A DNA stretch of 64,000 bases, taken from the NCBI RefSeq assembly GCF_001894885.1, contig NZ_BCXB01000015.1:1-64000 (forward strand), written 5' to 3'. Shown here one piece after another: positions 9,285-18,071 of this stretch. The DNA is from Rhodococcus marinonascens NBRC 14363. GTDB lineage: Bacteria > Actinomycetota > Actinomycetes > Mycobacteriales > Mycobacteriaceae. The notes beneath the pieces were generated by a model, which had not been told where the DNA came from, ran no database searches, and worked only from the letters and a program-made list of their open reading frames with translations. The translations under genes were made by a program, and so were the position numbers. The first letter of the stretch is position 1. Every line of letters begins with the position of its first letter.

Positions 9285-10498
9285 CCGCTACGGGCATACT
9301 GCGAGGAGTCGATCTGGCAGCGTTCGCCGTGGCACTGGTCGCGAGGCTTCGATCCAGCGGAGTTGTCGTCTCTGCAAGTGGCCCAGCTGTTTTCGTGAAG
9401 TCTCTACATCTGTCGCCGCCGACCTCCCGGGCACCGCTGTACTGGTCGGCGCGTCTGACTCTCGTCAACCGCGTGGACGATCTCGCCGCCTTCGATGCGG
9501 TTTTTTCCGCGGTGTTCGACGACGCACTCGTGTCGCTGGATCCGATTGCGCGCCGCGCGGCGCCGGCACTGGAGACGTCGCTGGCCGGTATCCGCGACGG
9601 CCGCCACCGGGCAGACGAGGCCGAGGACGTCGACGGTGTGCCGTGGGTGACCCGGCCGACGATGACGGGCGGCGACGACGGATCCGGCGATAACTTCGAC
9701 GATGCCCTCACCTCTGTGCCGGACACCCTACCCAGCCGTCTCGTGGCACGTGCGGAGGAACCCTTCGCGCGGTTCGACGCCGACGATCTCCGACTCCTCG
9801 GATCATGGCTGGAGCGGGCCACTGCGCAGTGGCCGCGCCGCCGTACCCGCCGCCGCGAAGTGCATCGCCGTGGTCGCCGTATCGACTTGCGCGCCACCAT
9901 GAACCGGTCGAGGGCCACGGGATGGGAACCGGTGGTTCTCGCGAGGTCCCGTACCCGTACCCGCCCGCGGCGCATCGTGATGCTCTGCGACGTGAGCCGA
10001 TCGATGCAGCCGTACGCGGCGATCTATCTGCACCTGATGCGGGCGGCCGTGCAGCGGCAGACCGCAGGCAGGCCAGAGGTGTTCGCCTTCTCTACGTCCC
10101 TGACGCGACTGACTCCGGTGCTGGCCCATCGCAGTGCCGAGACCGCAGTCCGGAGGGCGAACGAGAAGGTGGCCGACCGGTTCGGGGGCACACACATCGC
10201 CGGCAGCCTGGGCGAACTGCTGTCTTCGCCGTACGGTAATGCGTTACGGGGCGCGCTCGTGGTCATCGCCTCAGACGGGTGGGACAGCGACGACCCGGAC
10301 CGTCTCGCACACGCGCTCGTGCGCGTGAGGCGTCGGGCGCACAGTGTCGTCTGGCTCAACCCTCGCGCTGGCGACCCCGACTTCCGGCCGCTCGCGGGAT
10401 CCATGGCGGCTGCGCTGCCCTTCTGCGATGCCATCCTGCCGGCGCACTCGCTGTCCGCGCTCCGCGACGTGTTGGAAGTGATCGGCCGGGTGGGATGA
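9281..10498 (+). CDS. coxE: VWA-domain CoxE protein
   Basis: This is a VWA_CoxE family protein of about 405 residues. A MIDAS metal site reads DVSRS (Asp237, Ser239, Ser241), followed by TSLTRL and the later ASDGWDSDDP segment. Basic Arg-rich stretches lie just before the VWA domain. CoxE pairs with the AAA+ protein CoxD in maturing the Mo-Cu centre. ATG 9281 overlaps the coxG stop. It is the last gene of the CO oxidation operon; no coxB, C, H or K membrane genes are present here. Confidence 0.9.
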   Translation: MTATGILRGVDLAAFAVALVARLRSSGVVVSASGPAVFVKSLHLSPPTSRAPLYWSARLTLVNRVDDLAAFDAVFSAVFDDALVSLDPIARRAAPALETSLAGIRDGRHRADEAEDVDGVPWVTRPTMTGGDDGSGDNFDDALTSVPDTLPSRLVARAEEPFARFDADDLRLLGSWLERATAQWPRRRTRRREVHRRGRRIDLRATMNRSRATGWEPVVLARSRTRTRPRRIVMLCDVSRSMQPYAAIYLHLMRAAVQRQTAGRPEVFAFSTSLTRLTPVLAHRSAETAVRRANEKVADRFGGTHIAGSLGELLSSPYGNALRGALVVIASDGWDSDDPDRLAHALVRVRRRAHSVVWLNPRAGDPDFRPLAGSMAAALPFCDAILPAHSLSALRDVLEVIGRVG

Positions 10499-10513
10499 AG
10501 GCTGTGGATTTTC

Positions 10514-10609
10514 CGACCGAAGGGCCGGGCGATTCCACGACCGAAGGGCCGGGCGATTCCACGACCGAAGGGTGGGGCGATTCCACGACCGAAGGGTGGG
10601 GCGATTCCA
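10514..10609. repeat. Four-copy 24-bp tandem repeat
   Basis: Four contiguous 24-bp units begin with cgaccgaaggg. Units 1-2 (10514-10561) read ccgggcgattcca after that and units 3-4 (10562-10609) read tggggcgattcca. There are no spacers. All six frames stay open because 24 is a multiple of three, which produces spurious open frames. Confidence 0.9.
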
Positions 10610-10772
10610 CGCCCAGGGTGCCTGGCCGCAGTCGCGTCTGTCCTCGAAGCTCAAAGGGACGGCGACACGATTCCGCGACTCACCGGAGGAACTCGCAAGT
10701 CGGGCACGAGAACACCATGACCACCACGCCAGCCGCCTCGGTAGGCGCTGTAACAGTCCCTGAATGCGAGAT

Positions 10773-10802
10773 GCAAGCGTCGGCCGTACGGTCGGGGCTT
10801 GC
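10773..10802. terminator. Hairpin between coxE and the ligD-like gene
   Basis: An inverted repeat has arms of 15 bases with 12 pairs (gcaagcgtcggccgt and acggtcggggcttgc) and essentially no loop beyond the terminal bases. It lies between convergent transcription units and may act in both directions. No clear T tract follows. Confidence 0.45.
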
Positions 10803-10845
10803 GTCGCGTTGACGTCGGGCGCGCCGGCGACCTCGGTCCCGATTG

Positions 10846-11817
10846 CTAGTTCTCTGCACCACCGGGTTGGGGGTGGCCTTTGGCCTCGTCGCGTTCGGCC
10901 CATTCCAGTAGCTGCTCTATCGAGTACACCGCATCGTCGATCCCTGCGTGCAGGTCGCCGAGTTCCGCGAAGCGCGCGGGCACGGTCGCGATGGTGAAAT
11001 CGTGGGGAGTCACGTCGTCGATTTCATCCCAGGTGACCGGGGTGGACACCGTCGCATCGGGCACACCCCGCACCGAGTACGCGGAGGCCATGGTGTGATC
11101 GCGGGCGTTCTGGTTGTAGTCGACGAACAACTTGTGTGGATCGCGGTCCCTGCGCCACCAGGCGGTCGTCACGTCCTGTGGTGCCCGGCGCTCGACCTCG
11201 CGTGCGAAGGCCAGCGCAGCCCGCCGGACGTCGCCGAACCCCCAGTCAGGCCGGATCCGGACGTAGATGTGCATGCCGCTTCCGCCCGAGGTCTTCGGCC
11301 AGCCCGTCGCACCGAGTTCGTCGAGTAACTCGCGCACCACCCCGGCAACGCGCTGCACCGTGTCGAATCCGCACTCGGGCATCGGATCGAGATCGATCCG
11401 CCACTCGTCGGGACGTTCGACATCGTCGCGGCGCGAGTTCCACGGGTGGAACTCGACTGTGGACATCTGTACCGACCAGATCACGTCCGCCAGATGTGTC
11501 ACGCACAGTTCGTCGGCGTGGCGGTTGTAACGCGGAAAGTTCACCCGCACCGTCTGCACCCAGTCCGGCGCACCGTGCGGCAATCGTTTCTGGTGGACCT
11601 TCTCGCCACTCAGCCCGTCCGGGAAACGGTGCATCATGCAGGGCCGCTCGCGCAGCGCGCGCACGATGCCGTCGCCGACGCTGAGATAATAGTTCGCGAG
11701 ATCGAGCTTCGTGGCGCCGGTGGCGGGGAAGTAGACGCGTTCCGGATGTGAGATCGGCACGATCCGGTCACCGACCTCCAACTCCACCGCGGGAGACTTG
11801 CCCGTGCCGGCTGCCAT
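10846..11817 (-). CDS. Stand-alone LigD-type primase-polymerase
   Basis: This archaeo-eukaryotic primase-like polymerase corresponds to the polymerase domain of bacterial NHEJ ligase D. Catalytic features are visible: the metal-binding pair in WRIDLDP (Asp142, Asp144), the SGGSGMH nucleotide-binding His (His183) and the third acidic residue in LFVDYNQN (Asp233). The 323-residue length equals the polymerase domain alone, with no ligase or nuclease part. Actinobacteria often carry such extra copies (PrimC/PolD-like), implicated in gap filling and ribonucleotide addition during repair. The start is ATG 11817. The PAS gene lies 67 bases upstream on the same strand. Confidence 0.88.
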   Translation of the reverse strand: MAAGTGKSPAVELEVGDRIVPISHPERVYFPATGATKLDLANYYLSVGDGIVRALRERPCMMHRFPDGLSGEKVHQKRLPHGAPDWVQTVRVNFPRYNRHADELCVTHLADVIWSVQMSTVEFHPWNSRRDDVERPDEWRIDLDPMPECGFDTVQRVAGVVRELLDELGATGWPKTSGGSGMHIYVRIRPDWGFGDVRRAALAFAREVERRAPQDVTTAWWRRDRDPHKLFVDYNQNARDHTMASAYSVRGVPDATVSTPVTWDEIDDVTPHDFTIATVPARFAELGDLHAGIDDAVYSIEQLLEWAERDEAKGHPQPGGAEN

Positions 11818-11884
11818 ACCGCCAACCTAATCCGCCCCCGATCACCATCGGGCGGTTTCGCGGTGAAGCGAACGGAGGAGCGGA

Positions 11885-12322
11885 TCACTCGAAGAGAGGT
11901 GCGCGACCACTGTTCCACAATTGCTCGGTGACGTCGTGAAAGCAGACGAGCGTCACGGGGTCGTCGCTTCGGCGCAGGATGGACTGGCTGACCAGTGCGT
12001 GAACGGTGGATCCGTCGGAGTGGACGAGCCCGACCGGTGCGGTGGCGCAATCTTGGAGGTATTCCACCGCAGCCCGACCGGTGGTCGTTTCATCGAGGAC
12101 GAGGATTTCCGACACCGAGCGTCCACGAAGTGATTCGAGTGAACGTCCCAGCATCTCCTCGAACGCGGTGTTTGCGTGGACGACGGTCCCGTCGTGCTCC
12201 ACTGCCAAGACAGGGATTGGCAGGCGCTCAAGCAGGACCAGAGCCGGTAGTTGTTCGAGGTAGCCCATCGCGGTGTCCGGGAGAGGCTGCCGCCTCTCCC
12301 CGTATTCTCCCGCTGCGCTCAC
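11885..12322 (-). CDS. Single PAS-domain protein
   Basis: The protein has 145 residues and one PAS fold. IPVLAVEHDGTVVHANTAF starts near residue 36, then EMLGRS and ILVLDETTTG, and a C-terminal VTLVCFHDVTEQ typical of a PAS/PAC end. There is no kinase, cyclase or DNA-binding part, so it may be a small sensor or adaptor that pairs with another protein. The start is GTG 12322, behind AAAGGA. It lies just upstream of the polymerase gene in the same direction. The cofactor is unknown. Confidence 0.75.
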   Translation of the reverse strand: MSAAGEYGERRQPLPDTAMGYLEQLPALVLLERLPIPVLAVEHDGTVVHANTAFEEMLGRSLESLRGRSVSEILVLDETTTGRAAVEYLQDCATAPVGLVHSDGSTVHALVSQSILRRSDDPVTLVCFHDVTEQLWNSGRAPLFE

Positions 12323-12503
12323 TGACCTATCCTTTCATGCAGTGCGTATACCCGTATGCCGTTCTTCGTTGCTCAGAAAATTCGGTGCAGGGACAATTCC
12401 TTGCAGGCACCGTCGCGGACCGGTCTCATGATCGGTCTCATGATCGGTCGTGTCCATTTGCGCAGTGTACGGATCGAGTTCCAGCGGTGAGTGAACTTCG
12501 ACT

Positions 12504-12523
12504 AGCCCGCTGACCCGTGGGCT
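12504..12523 (-). terminator. Small hairpin at end of the polysaccharide locus
   Basis: The arms agccc and gggct with a 10-nt loop lie at the stop codon of the methyltransferase gene, the last gene of the minus-strand locus. It is short and lacks a T tract. The 180 bases beyond contain a directly repeated tcatgatcggtc (12424-12449). Confidence 0.25.
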
Positions 12524-13752
12524 CAGAGCACGACGAGTTCGGGAACGGGGACGACGAACTTTCCACTCCATTCTCGGATATAGGACATGTCCTGCACAAC
12601 CTCGTCCTGCAGGTTCCACGGGAGGATCAACAGATAGTCGGGGCGAGTCTCCCGAATGTGATCGGGCGCGTAGATAGGTAGATGGGTGCCCGGTAGAAAC
12701 TTTCCCTGCTTGTGCGGACTCCGATCGACGGTGTAGTCGAGCAAATCGTCTCGGATTCCGCAGTAGTTGAGGAGTGTGTTCCCCTTTGCGGGGGCGCCGT
12801 AGGCGGCCGTCGTCAGTCCACGATTGCGTGCGTCGATGAGGAATTCGAGCAATGCTCGTTTGGTGCGCTTCACCCGGTCCGGGAACGCGGTGTATCCGTC
12901 CGCAAGATGGAGGCCGGCGGCTTGTTCGACCTCGAGCAACTCGCGCACTCGGCGTGACGTGATGTGACGCGGATAGTCGGAGTGGCAGGCATGGATTCGC
13001 AAGGATCCACCATGCGTCGGGAGTTGTTCGACGTCGAACACTCGCAGGCCGTGGGCTGCGAACACACGCGTGACGCTCAACAGCGAGAAGTAGGAGAAGT
13101 GCTCGTGGTAGATCGTGTCGAACTGATTGTGTTCGATGAGTTGGAGTAGGTGGGGGAACTCCATGGTGATCACGCCATCTGCCGCGAGCACTATCGACAT
13201 TCCCGCGACAAAGTCGTTGAGGTCAGGAACGTGCGCTAGGACGTTATTGCCGACCAGGAGATCTGCGCGAACATCCTCCCCGACCAGTTTGCTCGCCATC
13301 GATGTACCGAAAAACCCTATTCGGGTGTCGATCCCGCGCGCACGCGCGACAGCCGCCACGTTCTCCGCGGGTTCGATGCCGAGCGACGGGATGCCGGACT
13401 CGACGAAGTACTGGAGCAGATATCCGTCGTTGCTCGCGATCTCGATAACCTGCTTCGAACTGTCGAGGCGGAGCCGAGTCGTCATGTCGCGGGCGTAGGT
13501 TCGGGCGTGATCGAGCCAACTCTGCGAATACGACGAGAAGTAGAGATAGTCGGTGAAGATGAACTCGGCCGATTCGAACTCGGCGAGTTGGACGAGAAGG
13601 CACTCCGAGCACACATACGCATGCAACGGATAGAAAACCTCTCGTCGATCCAGTTGATCGGCAGACAGGTACGAGTTGGCCAGTGGCGACATCCCGAGAT
13701 CGCAGAAGGACTGCGCCAGAGGCGTATCGCAATGTCTACAGAGGGTACTCAT
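12523..13752 (-). CDS. Class I SAM-dependent sugar C-methyltransferase
   Basis: The layout is that of nucleotide-sugar C-methyltransferases. An N-terminal zinc-binding domain has Cys5, Cys8, Cys48 and Cys51 (CRHC, CSEC). A SAM-binding domain follows with EIASNDG at residues 104-110. The C-terminal domain contains AYGAPAKGNTLLNYCG and the end segment LPWNLQDEV. Such enzymes methylate keto-deoxysugars to make branched sugars. The start is ATG 13752 overlapping the cytidylyltransferase stop (ATGA); the upstream extension to 13845 lacks signals. Neighbours suggest the substrate is a CDP-linked keto sugar. Confidence 0.85.
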   Translation of the reverse strand: MSTLCRHCDTPLAQSFCDLGMSPLANSYLSADQLDRREVFYPLHAYVCSECLLVQLAEFESAEFIFTDYLYFSSYSQSWLDHARTYARDMTTRLRLDSSKQVIEIASNDGYLLQYFVESGIPSLGIEPAENVAAVARARGIDTRIGFFGTSMASKLVGEDVRADLLVGNNVLAHVPDLNDFVAGMSIVLAADGVITMEFPHLLQLIEHNQFDTIYHEHFSYFSLLSVTRVFAAHGLRVFDVEQLPTHGGSLRIHACHSDYPRHITSRRVRELLEVEQAAGLHLADGYTAFPDRVKRTKRALLEFLIDARNRGLTTAAYGAPAKGNTLLNYCGIRDDLLDYTVDRSPHKQGKFLPGTHLPIYAPDHIRETRPDYLLILPWNLQDEVVQDMSYIREWSGKFVVPVPELVVL

Positions 13753-14546
13753 GAGGCGTTGTCTTCGCAGCCGAGTCCGTCGTTCCAGATCTTCCACGGA
13801 GCCTTGTCGTTGTCCCAGAGTTCGTTGAGGTAGATCTTGTCCCACAACGTGTCCATGCCACGCCAGAAACCGGGGTGCTGGTAGGCGGAGAGTTCACCAT
13901 CGGACGAAAGACGCTCCAGCGGCGTCCTTTCGAAGACGGTGTCGTCGCCGTCGATGTAGTCGAGGATCGAAGGTGACGCCACGAAGAACCCGCCGTTGAT
14001 CCAGCCACTGCTGCCGCGAGGCTTCTCCTCGAACTGCACCTGGTCTTCGTCGAGCCGGAGAGAGCCGTAGCGGCCGGGCGGTTGGACCGCCGTGACCGTC
14101 GCAGTCGAACCGGACGCTCGATGGAACTCGGCTACCTTGCGAATGTCGACATCCGTGAGACCGTCGCCGTACGTGAAGGAAAAGACCTCGTCGCCGATGT
14201 GTTCCCTGGCCCGCAGCAAACGTCCACCGGTCATGGTCGCGGCGCCCGTATCGAGCAGTGTGACAGACCACGGTTCGGTCTTGGACGAGAGAGTCTTGGT
14301 CGTGTCTGTGGACAGATCGATCGTCACGTCGGACATGTGCAGGAAGTAGTTGGCGAAATACTCCTTGATCATGTAGCCCTTGTAACCGAGCAAAATGATG
14401 AACTCGGTGACACCGGCCTGGCCGTAAATTTTCATGATGTGCCAGAGAATTGGGCGCCCACCGATCTCGACCATCGGCTTGGGCCGGGTCTGCGACTCTT
14501 CGCTGATGCGGGTACCGCGTCCACCGGCGAGAATGACGGCTTTCAT
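13749..14546 (-). CDS. rfbF: Glucose-1-phosphate cytidylyltransferase
   Basis: This 265-residue nucleotidyltransferase makes CDP-glucose from CTP and glucose-1-phosphate, the entry step to CDP-deoxysugars. The signature LAGGRGTRISEESQTRPKPM is at the N-terminus. FTYGDGLTDVD, EEKPRGSSGWINGGFF and HPGFWRGMDTLWDK are characteristic of RfbF rather than the RmlA or UTP enzymes. The start is ATG 14546 with AGGAAAG upstream. It sits between the DegT aminotransferase and the C-methyltransferase in one operon. Confidence 0.92.
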   Translation of the reverse strand: MKAVILAGGRGTRISEESQTRPKPMVEIGGRPILWHIMKIYGQAGVTEFIILLGYKGYMIKEYFANYFLHMSDVTIDLSTDTTKTLSSKTEPWSVTLLDTGAATMTGGRLLRAREHIGDEVFSFTYGDGLTDVDIRKVAEFHRASGSTATVTAVQPPGRYGSLRLDEDQVQFEEKPRGSSGWINGGFFVASPSILDYIDGDDTVFERTPLERLSSDGELSAYQHPGFWRGMDTLWDKIYLNELWDNDKAPWKIWNDGLGCEDNAS

Positions 14547-14554
14547 TCGCTTTC

Positions 14555-15733
14555 CTAACTCGAGAGAAGAACGGTGTGGATGAGGTCGCACACCCGGTCC
14601 ACCTGTGTTTCGGTGAGGACGAGGGCTGACGGCAGATTGATTGAGCGGGCTGCGATGTCGTATGCGGTTGGGTTTCTGTAGGCCGCGTCAGTCGCGGTCT
14701 CGTATCCCGCGAAGGCCGGCAGTGAACTCAGGGGCGGCAGGAACGGGCGGGTATCGACCATGTGCAGATCGAAGAACTCCATCAGTCGACGAGCAGTGAG
14801 CCCATACGATCGGTCGAAGACGGCGGTGACCATCCAGAAGGTGTTCCTGACGCCGTCCTGCCGATGGTTGAGCCGAACCCCGGGCACATCGGCGAGACGG
14901 TATTCGTACCACTCGAAGATCTGCCGCTTCTTGTCCAGCAGTTCGTCGATCCGGGCCAACTGGGCCCGGCCGAATGCGGCCTGCAGACTGCTCATTCGGT
15001 ATTTGAACCCCACCTCCTCGGTGGTGAAATATCGATGGTCGGCAGGGGTCCGCCCATGGTCGCGCAACCGGAAAATCCGTTCGGCCAGGTCGCTTCGATT
15101 CGTCACGACCATTCCGCCCTCACCGGTCGTCAACGTTTTCGTGCCGTGGAAGCTGAATGTGCCGATGTCGCCGAGGGTGCCCGCAAGATGGCCGTGCAGT
15201 TTCCCGCCGATGGATTGTGCAGCATCCTCGATGATCGGTATACCTTCCGCGACCGAGGTGAGCGCCGCCATGTCTGGCATACCCCCGTACAGGTCGACGG
15301 TGGCGATCGCTTTGGTGCGCGGGCTCAGGCATTTCGTGAGGGATTCGGGTGACATGCACCAGGTGTCCACGTCGATGTCGGCGAAGACCGGTGTCGCCCC
15401 CACGTAGGTGATCGGGGCTGCCGTTGCAACCCACGTCGCCTCCGGCACGATCACCTCGTCGCCCGGGCCGATGCCGAGCGCGAGCATCGCGAGATGCAAC
15501 GCAGAGGTGCAGTGAGGCACGGCCGCGGCGAAGCCGGTCCCGAGGTAGTCGGCGAACTCGGTCTCGAACTGGCCGACGGACCTTCCGGCATTGGAGTACC
15601 AGTCGCCCGCCGCCGCCTCGGCGACGTACCGGACTTCGAGATCCGTCACCCAGGGCCCGGCGACTGGAATCCGTTCCGGCGCGGGCTGTCGAGTATCTTC
15701 GTCGACACCACGCATCATCGTCGGCTCGATCAT
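14555..15733 (-). CDS. DegT/DnrJ/EryC1 PLP-dependent aminotransferase
   Basis: This is a sugar aminotransferase-family enzyme of 392 residues. PLP-site features are EDAAQSIGG (Asp170) and SFHGTKTLTTGEGG with the Schiff-base lysine Lys199. The PHCTSALHLAMLALGIGPGD phosphate-binding segment is near residue 73. The lysine is kept, so it is expected to be an aminotransferase, not a dehydratase such as RfbH, which has His in its place. Expected role: amination of a keto nucleotide sugar. The start is ATG 15733 overlapping the epimerase stop; the longer upstream frame is antiphase. Confidence 0.88.
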   Translation of the reverse strand: MIEPTMMRGVDEDTRQPAPERIPVAGPWVTDLEVRYVAEAAAGDWYSNAGRSVGQFETEFADYLGTGFAAAVPHCTSALHLAMLALGIGPGDEVIVPEATWVATAAPITYVGATPVFADIDVDTWCMSPESLTKCLSPRTKAIATVDLYGGMPDMAALTSVAEGIPIIEDAAQSIGGKLHGHLAGTLGDIGTFSFHGTKTLTTGEGGMVVTNRSDLAERIFRLRDHGRTPADHRYFTTEEVGFKYRMSSLQAAFGRAQLARIDELLDKKRQIFEWYEYRLADVPGVRLNHRQDGVRNTFWMVTAVFDRSYGLTARRLMEFFDLHMVDTRPFLPPLSSLPAFAGYETATDAAYRNPTAYDIAARSINLPSALVLTETQVDRVCDLIHTVLLSS

Positions 15734-16779
15734 GCTGTCACCCAGCGCAAATCGTTGCCAAGAGCACCGCGATCGAGGTGTTGCGTGATGGTGCGCAGCC
15801 GAAAGTAGCGTCTTCCTTCGAAGCGTTCCGCCGTCATTCCGCCATCGGAGTACGCGGCCCAGAGTTGTTCGATTCCGCGACGAAGGGTCCACCGGGGTGT
15901 GAAGCCGGGTAGTTCCCGGGCGATCTTGGAGAAGTCGACACGGTAGTTGCGAATGTCGGGCATGGCACCCTCGGTGTGGCCGACCACGCAATCGGGAACC
16001 ACATCGGCTATCAGATTGGCAATGTCACGCACCTGATAGTTTTCGCCGACTCTCCCGACATTGAATGCCTGGTTGTGGATGGCCTGCCTGGGCGCCTCGA
16101 GCACCTGAGCGAACGCGTGCGCGATGTCGAGGACGTGGACGAGGGGCCTCCACGGCGTGCCGTCGCTCTGCAGCAGCACCTTACCCGTGGTGACGGCGTG
16201 TCCGAGCAAATTGTTGACGACGATGTCCGCGCGTAGCCGACGCGAAAAACCGTACGCGGTGGCATTGCGTAGGTAGATCGGCGAGAAGTCAGCGTCCGCG
16301 AGCCGGGACAACTCCTGCTCCACCCGAACCTTCGATTCTCCGTACGGGGTGACGGGATTGAAGGCCGACCTCTCGTCCAATTCGAGATCGCTGCCCGCGC
16401 CGTACAGGCTGCACGACGACGAGAAAACGAACCGGACGACGCCCGCCGATTTTGCCGCTTCCGCCAGCCGAACGGATGCGTCCAGGTTGATGTCATACGT
16501 CAGAGTGGGGTCGATGTCGGAGAGTGGATCATTCGACAGTGCTGCCAAGTGAACGACAGCATCGAATCCGACGAGATCTGCGGGGGTGACATCCCGCACG
16601 TCGATGTCGAGCATCGGCAACGGATCAGGCTGGGCGAGGAAGTCGCATCCGCGGTAGTAGTCGGTATCGAGACCCACAACCTCGTGGCCCAGGCCGGCTA
16701 GTACCGGAGTCATCTCGACCCCGAGGTAGCCCAGATGCCCGGTGACCAGAATTCTCTTGGTCGATGTGCTGTCCGTCAT
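15730..16779 (-). CDS. NAD-dependent nucleotide-sugar epimerase/dehydratase
   Basis: This extended short-chain dehydrogenase has the NAD motif TGHLGYLG (Gly14, Gly17, Gly20) and SSSCSLYG. The catalytic YGESK has Tyr146 and Lys150, and the later LRNATAYG segment is present. The length of 349 residues fits. Together with rfbF, the aminotransferase and the methyltransferase it should make a modified CDP-sugar. Whether it is the 4,6-dehydratase or an epimerase/reductase is not settled; no separate RfbG is seen. ATG 16779. The 57 bases upstream contain a repeated ttgctcgag. Confidence 0.85.
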   Translation of the reverse strand: MTDSTSTKRILVTGHLGYLGVEMTPVLAGLGHEVVGLDTDYYRGCDFLAQPDPLPMLDIDVRDVTPADLVGFDAVVHLAALSNDPLSDIDPTLTYDINLDASVRLAEAAKSAGVVRFVFSSSCSLYGAGSDLELDERSAFNPVTPYGESKVRVEQELSRLADADFSPIYLRNATAYGFSRRLRADIVVNNLLGHAVTTGKVLLQSDGTPWRPLVHVLDIAHAFAQVLEAPRQAIHNQAFNVGRVGENYQVRDIANLIADVVPDCVVGHTEGAMPDIRNYRVDFSKIARELPGFTPRWTLRRGIEQLWAAYSDGGMTAERFEGRRYFRLRTITQHLDRGALGNDLRWVTA

Positions 16780-16836
16780 TTCACCGCCTCCTCGACAGTG
16801 GTCCTTGCTCGAGTGGTTTCTTGCTCGAGCGATCCT

Positions 16837-17766
16837 CTACTTGACTTCGAGTACGGATGGGTTGAAAACGAGTACACCCTCGGGGCTTCCACCCTGGTCA
16901 TACAGTGCGACCACGTCGTCGGGAAGTCGTTCGTAGTCGTCGGCGCGAATGTAGTCGCGCAACGACGTTCCGGTCGAGTGGGAATCAACGTTCACAGGAC
17001 CGGCTTTCGCGATCAGATCGTCGAGACTGATCGTGCGGAAGTCGAAGCTGAATCTGGCGTGACCGGTGGTGTTCGGCACCGTTGCATGCAGTTGAGCACC
17101 CGAGAAGGACAAGATCGAGCCGGCTTCCCCGACGATCCGGATCTCACTACCCGGTTCTTGCCCGCTGAGCCGGGGGTGCGGCCGCGGGTCGTCCTTGATG
17201 TAGCGCGCGGCATCGCGGCGAGACGAGCGGTTCCACTCGTATGCATCGAAATCCGCGCTGGAGTTGTCAGTAGGCTTCTGCCAGTATTCGGGATAAAACG
17301 CCATGCAGCTCTTGTCTGTCTCTCCGAGAATCGGTGTCCACCAATTGTTCTGACACTGGGGTGCGGAATACCAGGTATCGCGGTGCGGGGAGTAGTTGTA
17401 GCCGAGGCCGGCGGTGAGATACGAAGTCGGTGGAACGACCCGCAGTTTGGGTACGTCGAAGTACGTCTGGGTGATGTCTGCTCCGAGATCCAGAAGTACA
17501 TCTCGGAGAAGTGCCTTGGAATGGGGATGATGAGTGAATCCGGTCTTCAGTGGACCGAGAATGCGGACGTACTCTTCGACGGACAGGTCATCGTGCGCGG
17601 TCAGTGGATCGTGACCGCCGAACGCGGCATCGATCAGATCCCAGGCGAATTCGCCGAAGGCGCGGATCGAGTCGCGGGAAGGTAGGCAGAACACTTCGCC
17701 CGAATAGATGCGTGAACGTCGGTCCTCATCCGTGATGTCGGACTGGGCTGAAATCACAAATGCCAT
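16837..17766 (-). CDS. Phytanoyl-CoA dioxygenase-like Fe(II)/2-oxoglutarate oxygenase
   Basis: The probable metal triad is His128-x-Asp130 (SPHRDTWYS) and His227 (SGAQLHATVPN), with Arg238 (HARFSFDFR) as a 2-oxoglutarate ligand candidate. The pattern fits the PhyH-like superfamily. The location at the head of the sugar-modification genes suggests a hydroxylating or oxidising role on a glycan or sugar precursor; the substrate is unknown. The start is ATG 17766, behind AGGGACAG; the frame opens at 17847 without signals. A 57-codon frame ends 11 bases upstream. Confidence 0.75.
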   Translation of the reverse strand: MAFVISAQSDITDEDRRSRIYSGEVFCLPSRDSIRAFGEFAWDLIDAAFGGHDPLTAHDDLSVEEYVRILGPLKTGFTHHPHSKALLRDVLLDLGADITQTYFDVPKLRVVPPTSYLTAGLGYNYSPHRDTWYSAPQCQNNWWTPILGETDKSCMAFYPEYWQKPTDNSSADFDAYEWNRSSRRDAARYIKDDPRPHPRLSGQEPGSEIRIVGEAGSILSFSGAQLHATVPNTTGHARFSFDFRTISLDDLIAKAGPVNVDSHSTGTSLRDYIRADDYERLPDDVVALYDQGGSPEGVLVFNPSVLEVK

Positions 17767-17776
17767 GATTCTGTCC

Positions 17777-17950
17777 CTACGCTTTGTCGATATTCGTTTG
17801 CTGTCTACGAGAGCCTGTCCACGAGAGCCTTTCCACGAGAGCATCATCTCGCTGGTAGACAGTGCTCTCCGCCGCGAATTGCGTAGCGGACCGGTTCGGA
17901 GGCGTCACGGCCTCGCCCGTCGCCGCTTGCGCGGCGTCCGATCTGGTCAC
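17777..17950 (-). CDS. Possible 57-residue leader ORF or gene remnant
   Basis: The GTG 17950 frame sits behind GGGAG at the position equivalent to codon 2 of the glycosyltransferase gene starting at 26696. Its N-terminus (TRSDAAQ) resembles that protein's VAKSDVSQ, and the upstream DNA matches as well. It therefore looks like a copy of the leader plus the first codons, then diverging. Its end overlaps three near-copies of acgagagc(c/a) spaced 14 bases apart (17812-17845). It could be a small translated leader or just a fossil. No domain is recognisable. Confidence 0.3.
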   Translation of the reverse strand: MTRSDAAQAATGEAVTPPNRSATQFAAESTVYQRDDALVERLSWTGSRRQQTNIDKA

Positions 17951-18003
17951 AGTGTTGATCTCCCGCCCCGGGCCCGTACACGCCGACTCTCTGGAGCATC
18001 CGC

Positions 18004-18071
18004 GGCTCGGGTTCCGATCAAACCAGTCTTCCACATTCATGGCAGTAAACAAACCGCTTCCCCGTTATTGT
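18004..18071 (-). promoter_or_regulatory. Conserved 68-nt leader element, copy A
   Basis: An ungapped 68-nt segment matches 26823-26890 at 52 of 68 positions (my count). Both copies lie upstream, in minus-strand sense, of a second conserved block holding the ribosome site CCGGGGCGGGAGATCA. Placed ahead of the sugar-modification half of the polysaccharide locus, it is a candidate promoter or leader RNA element. Codon-level differences do not look like a conserved peptide. Confidence 0.5.

Larger units (their letters stand above)
10499..10845. other. Intergenic region after cox operon
   Basis: This gap holds the 24-bp tandem array and the hairpin listed separately. The open frames on either strand across it are made of the repeat itself (for example TTEGWGDS or VVESPHPS units) and lack start signals, so no gene is called. 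Confidence 0.6.

Noticed and set aside
10514..10609. Possible CRISPR array
   Set aside because: Units are contiguous with no spacers and no cas genes are nearby.
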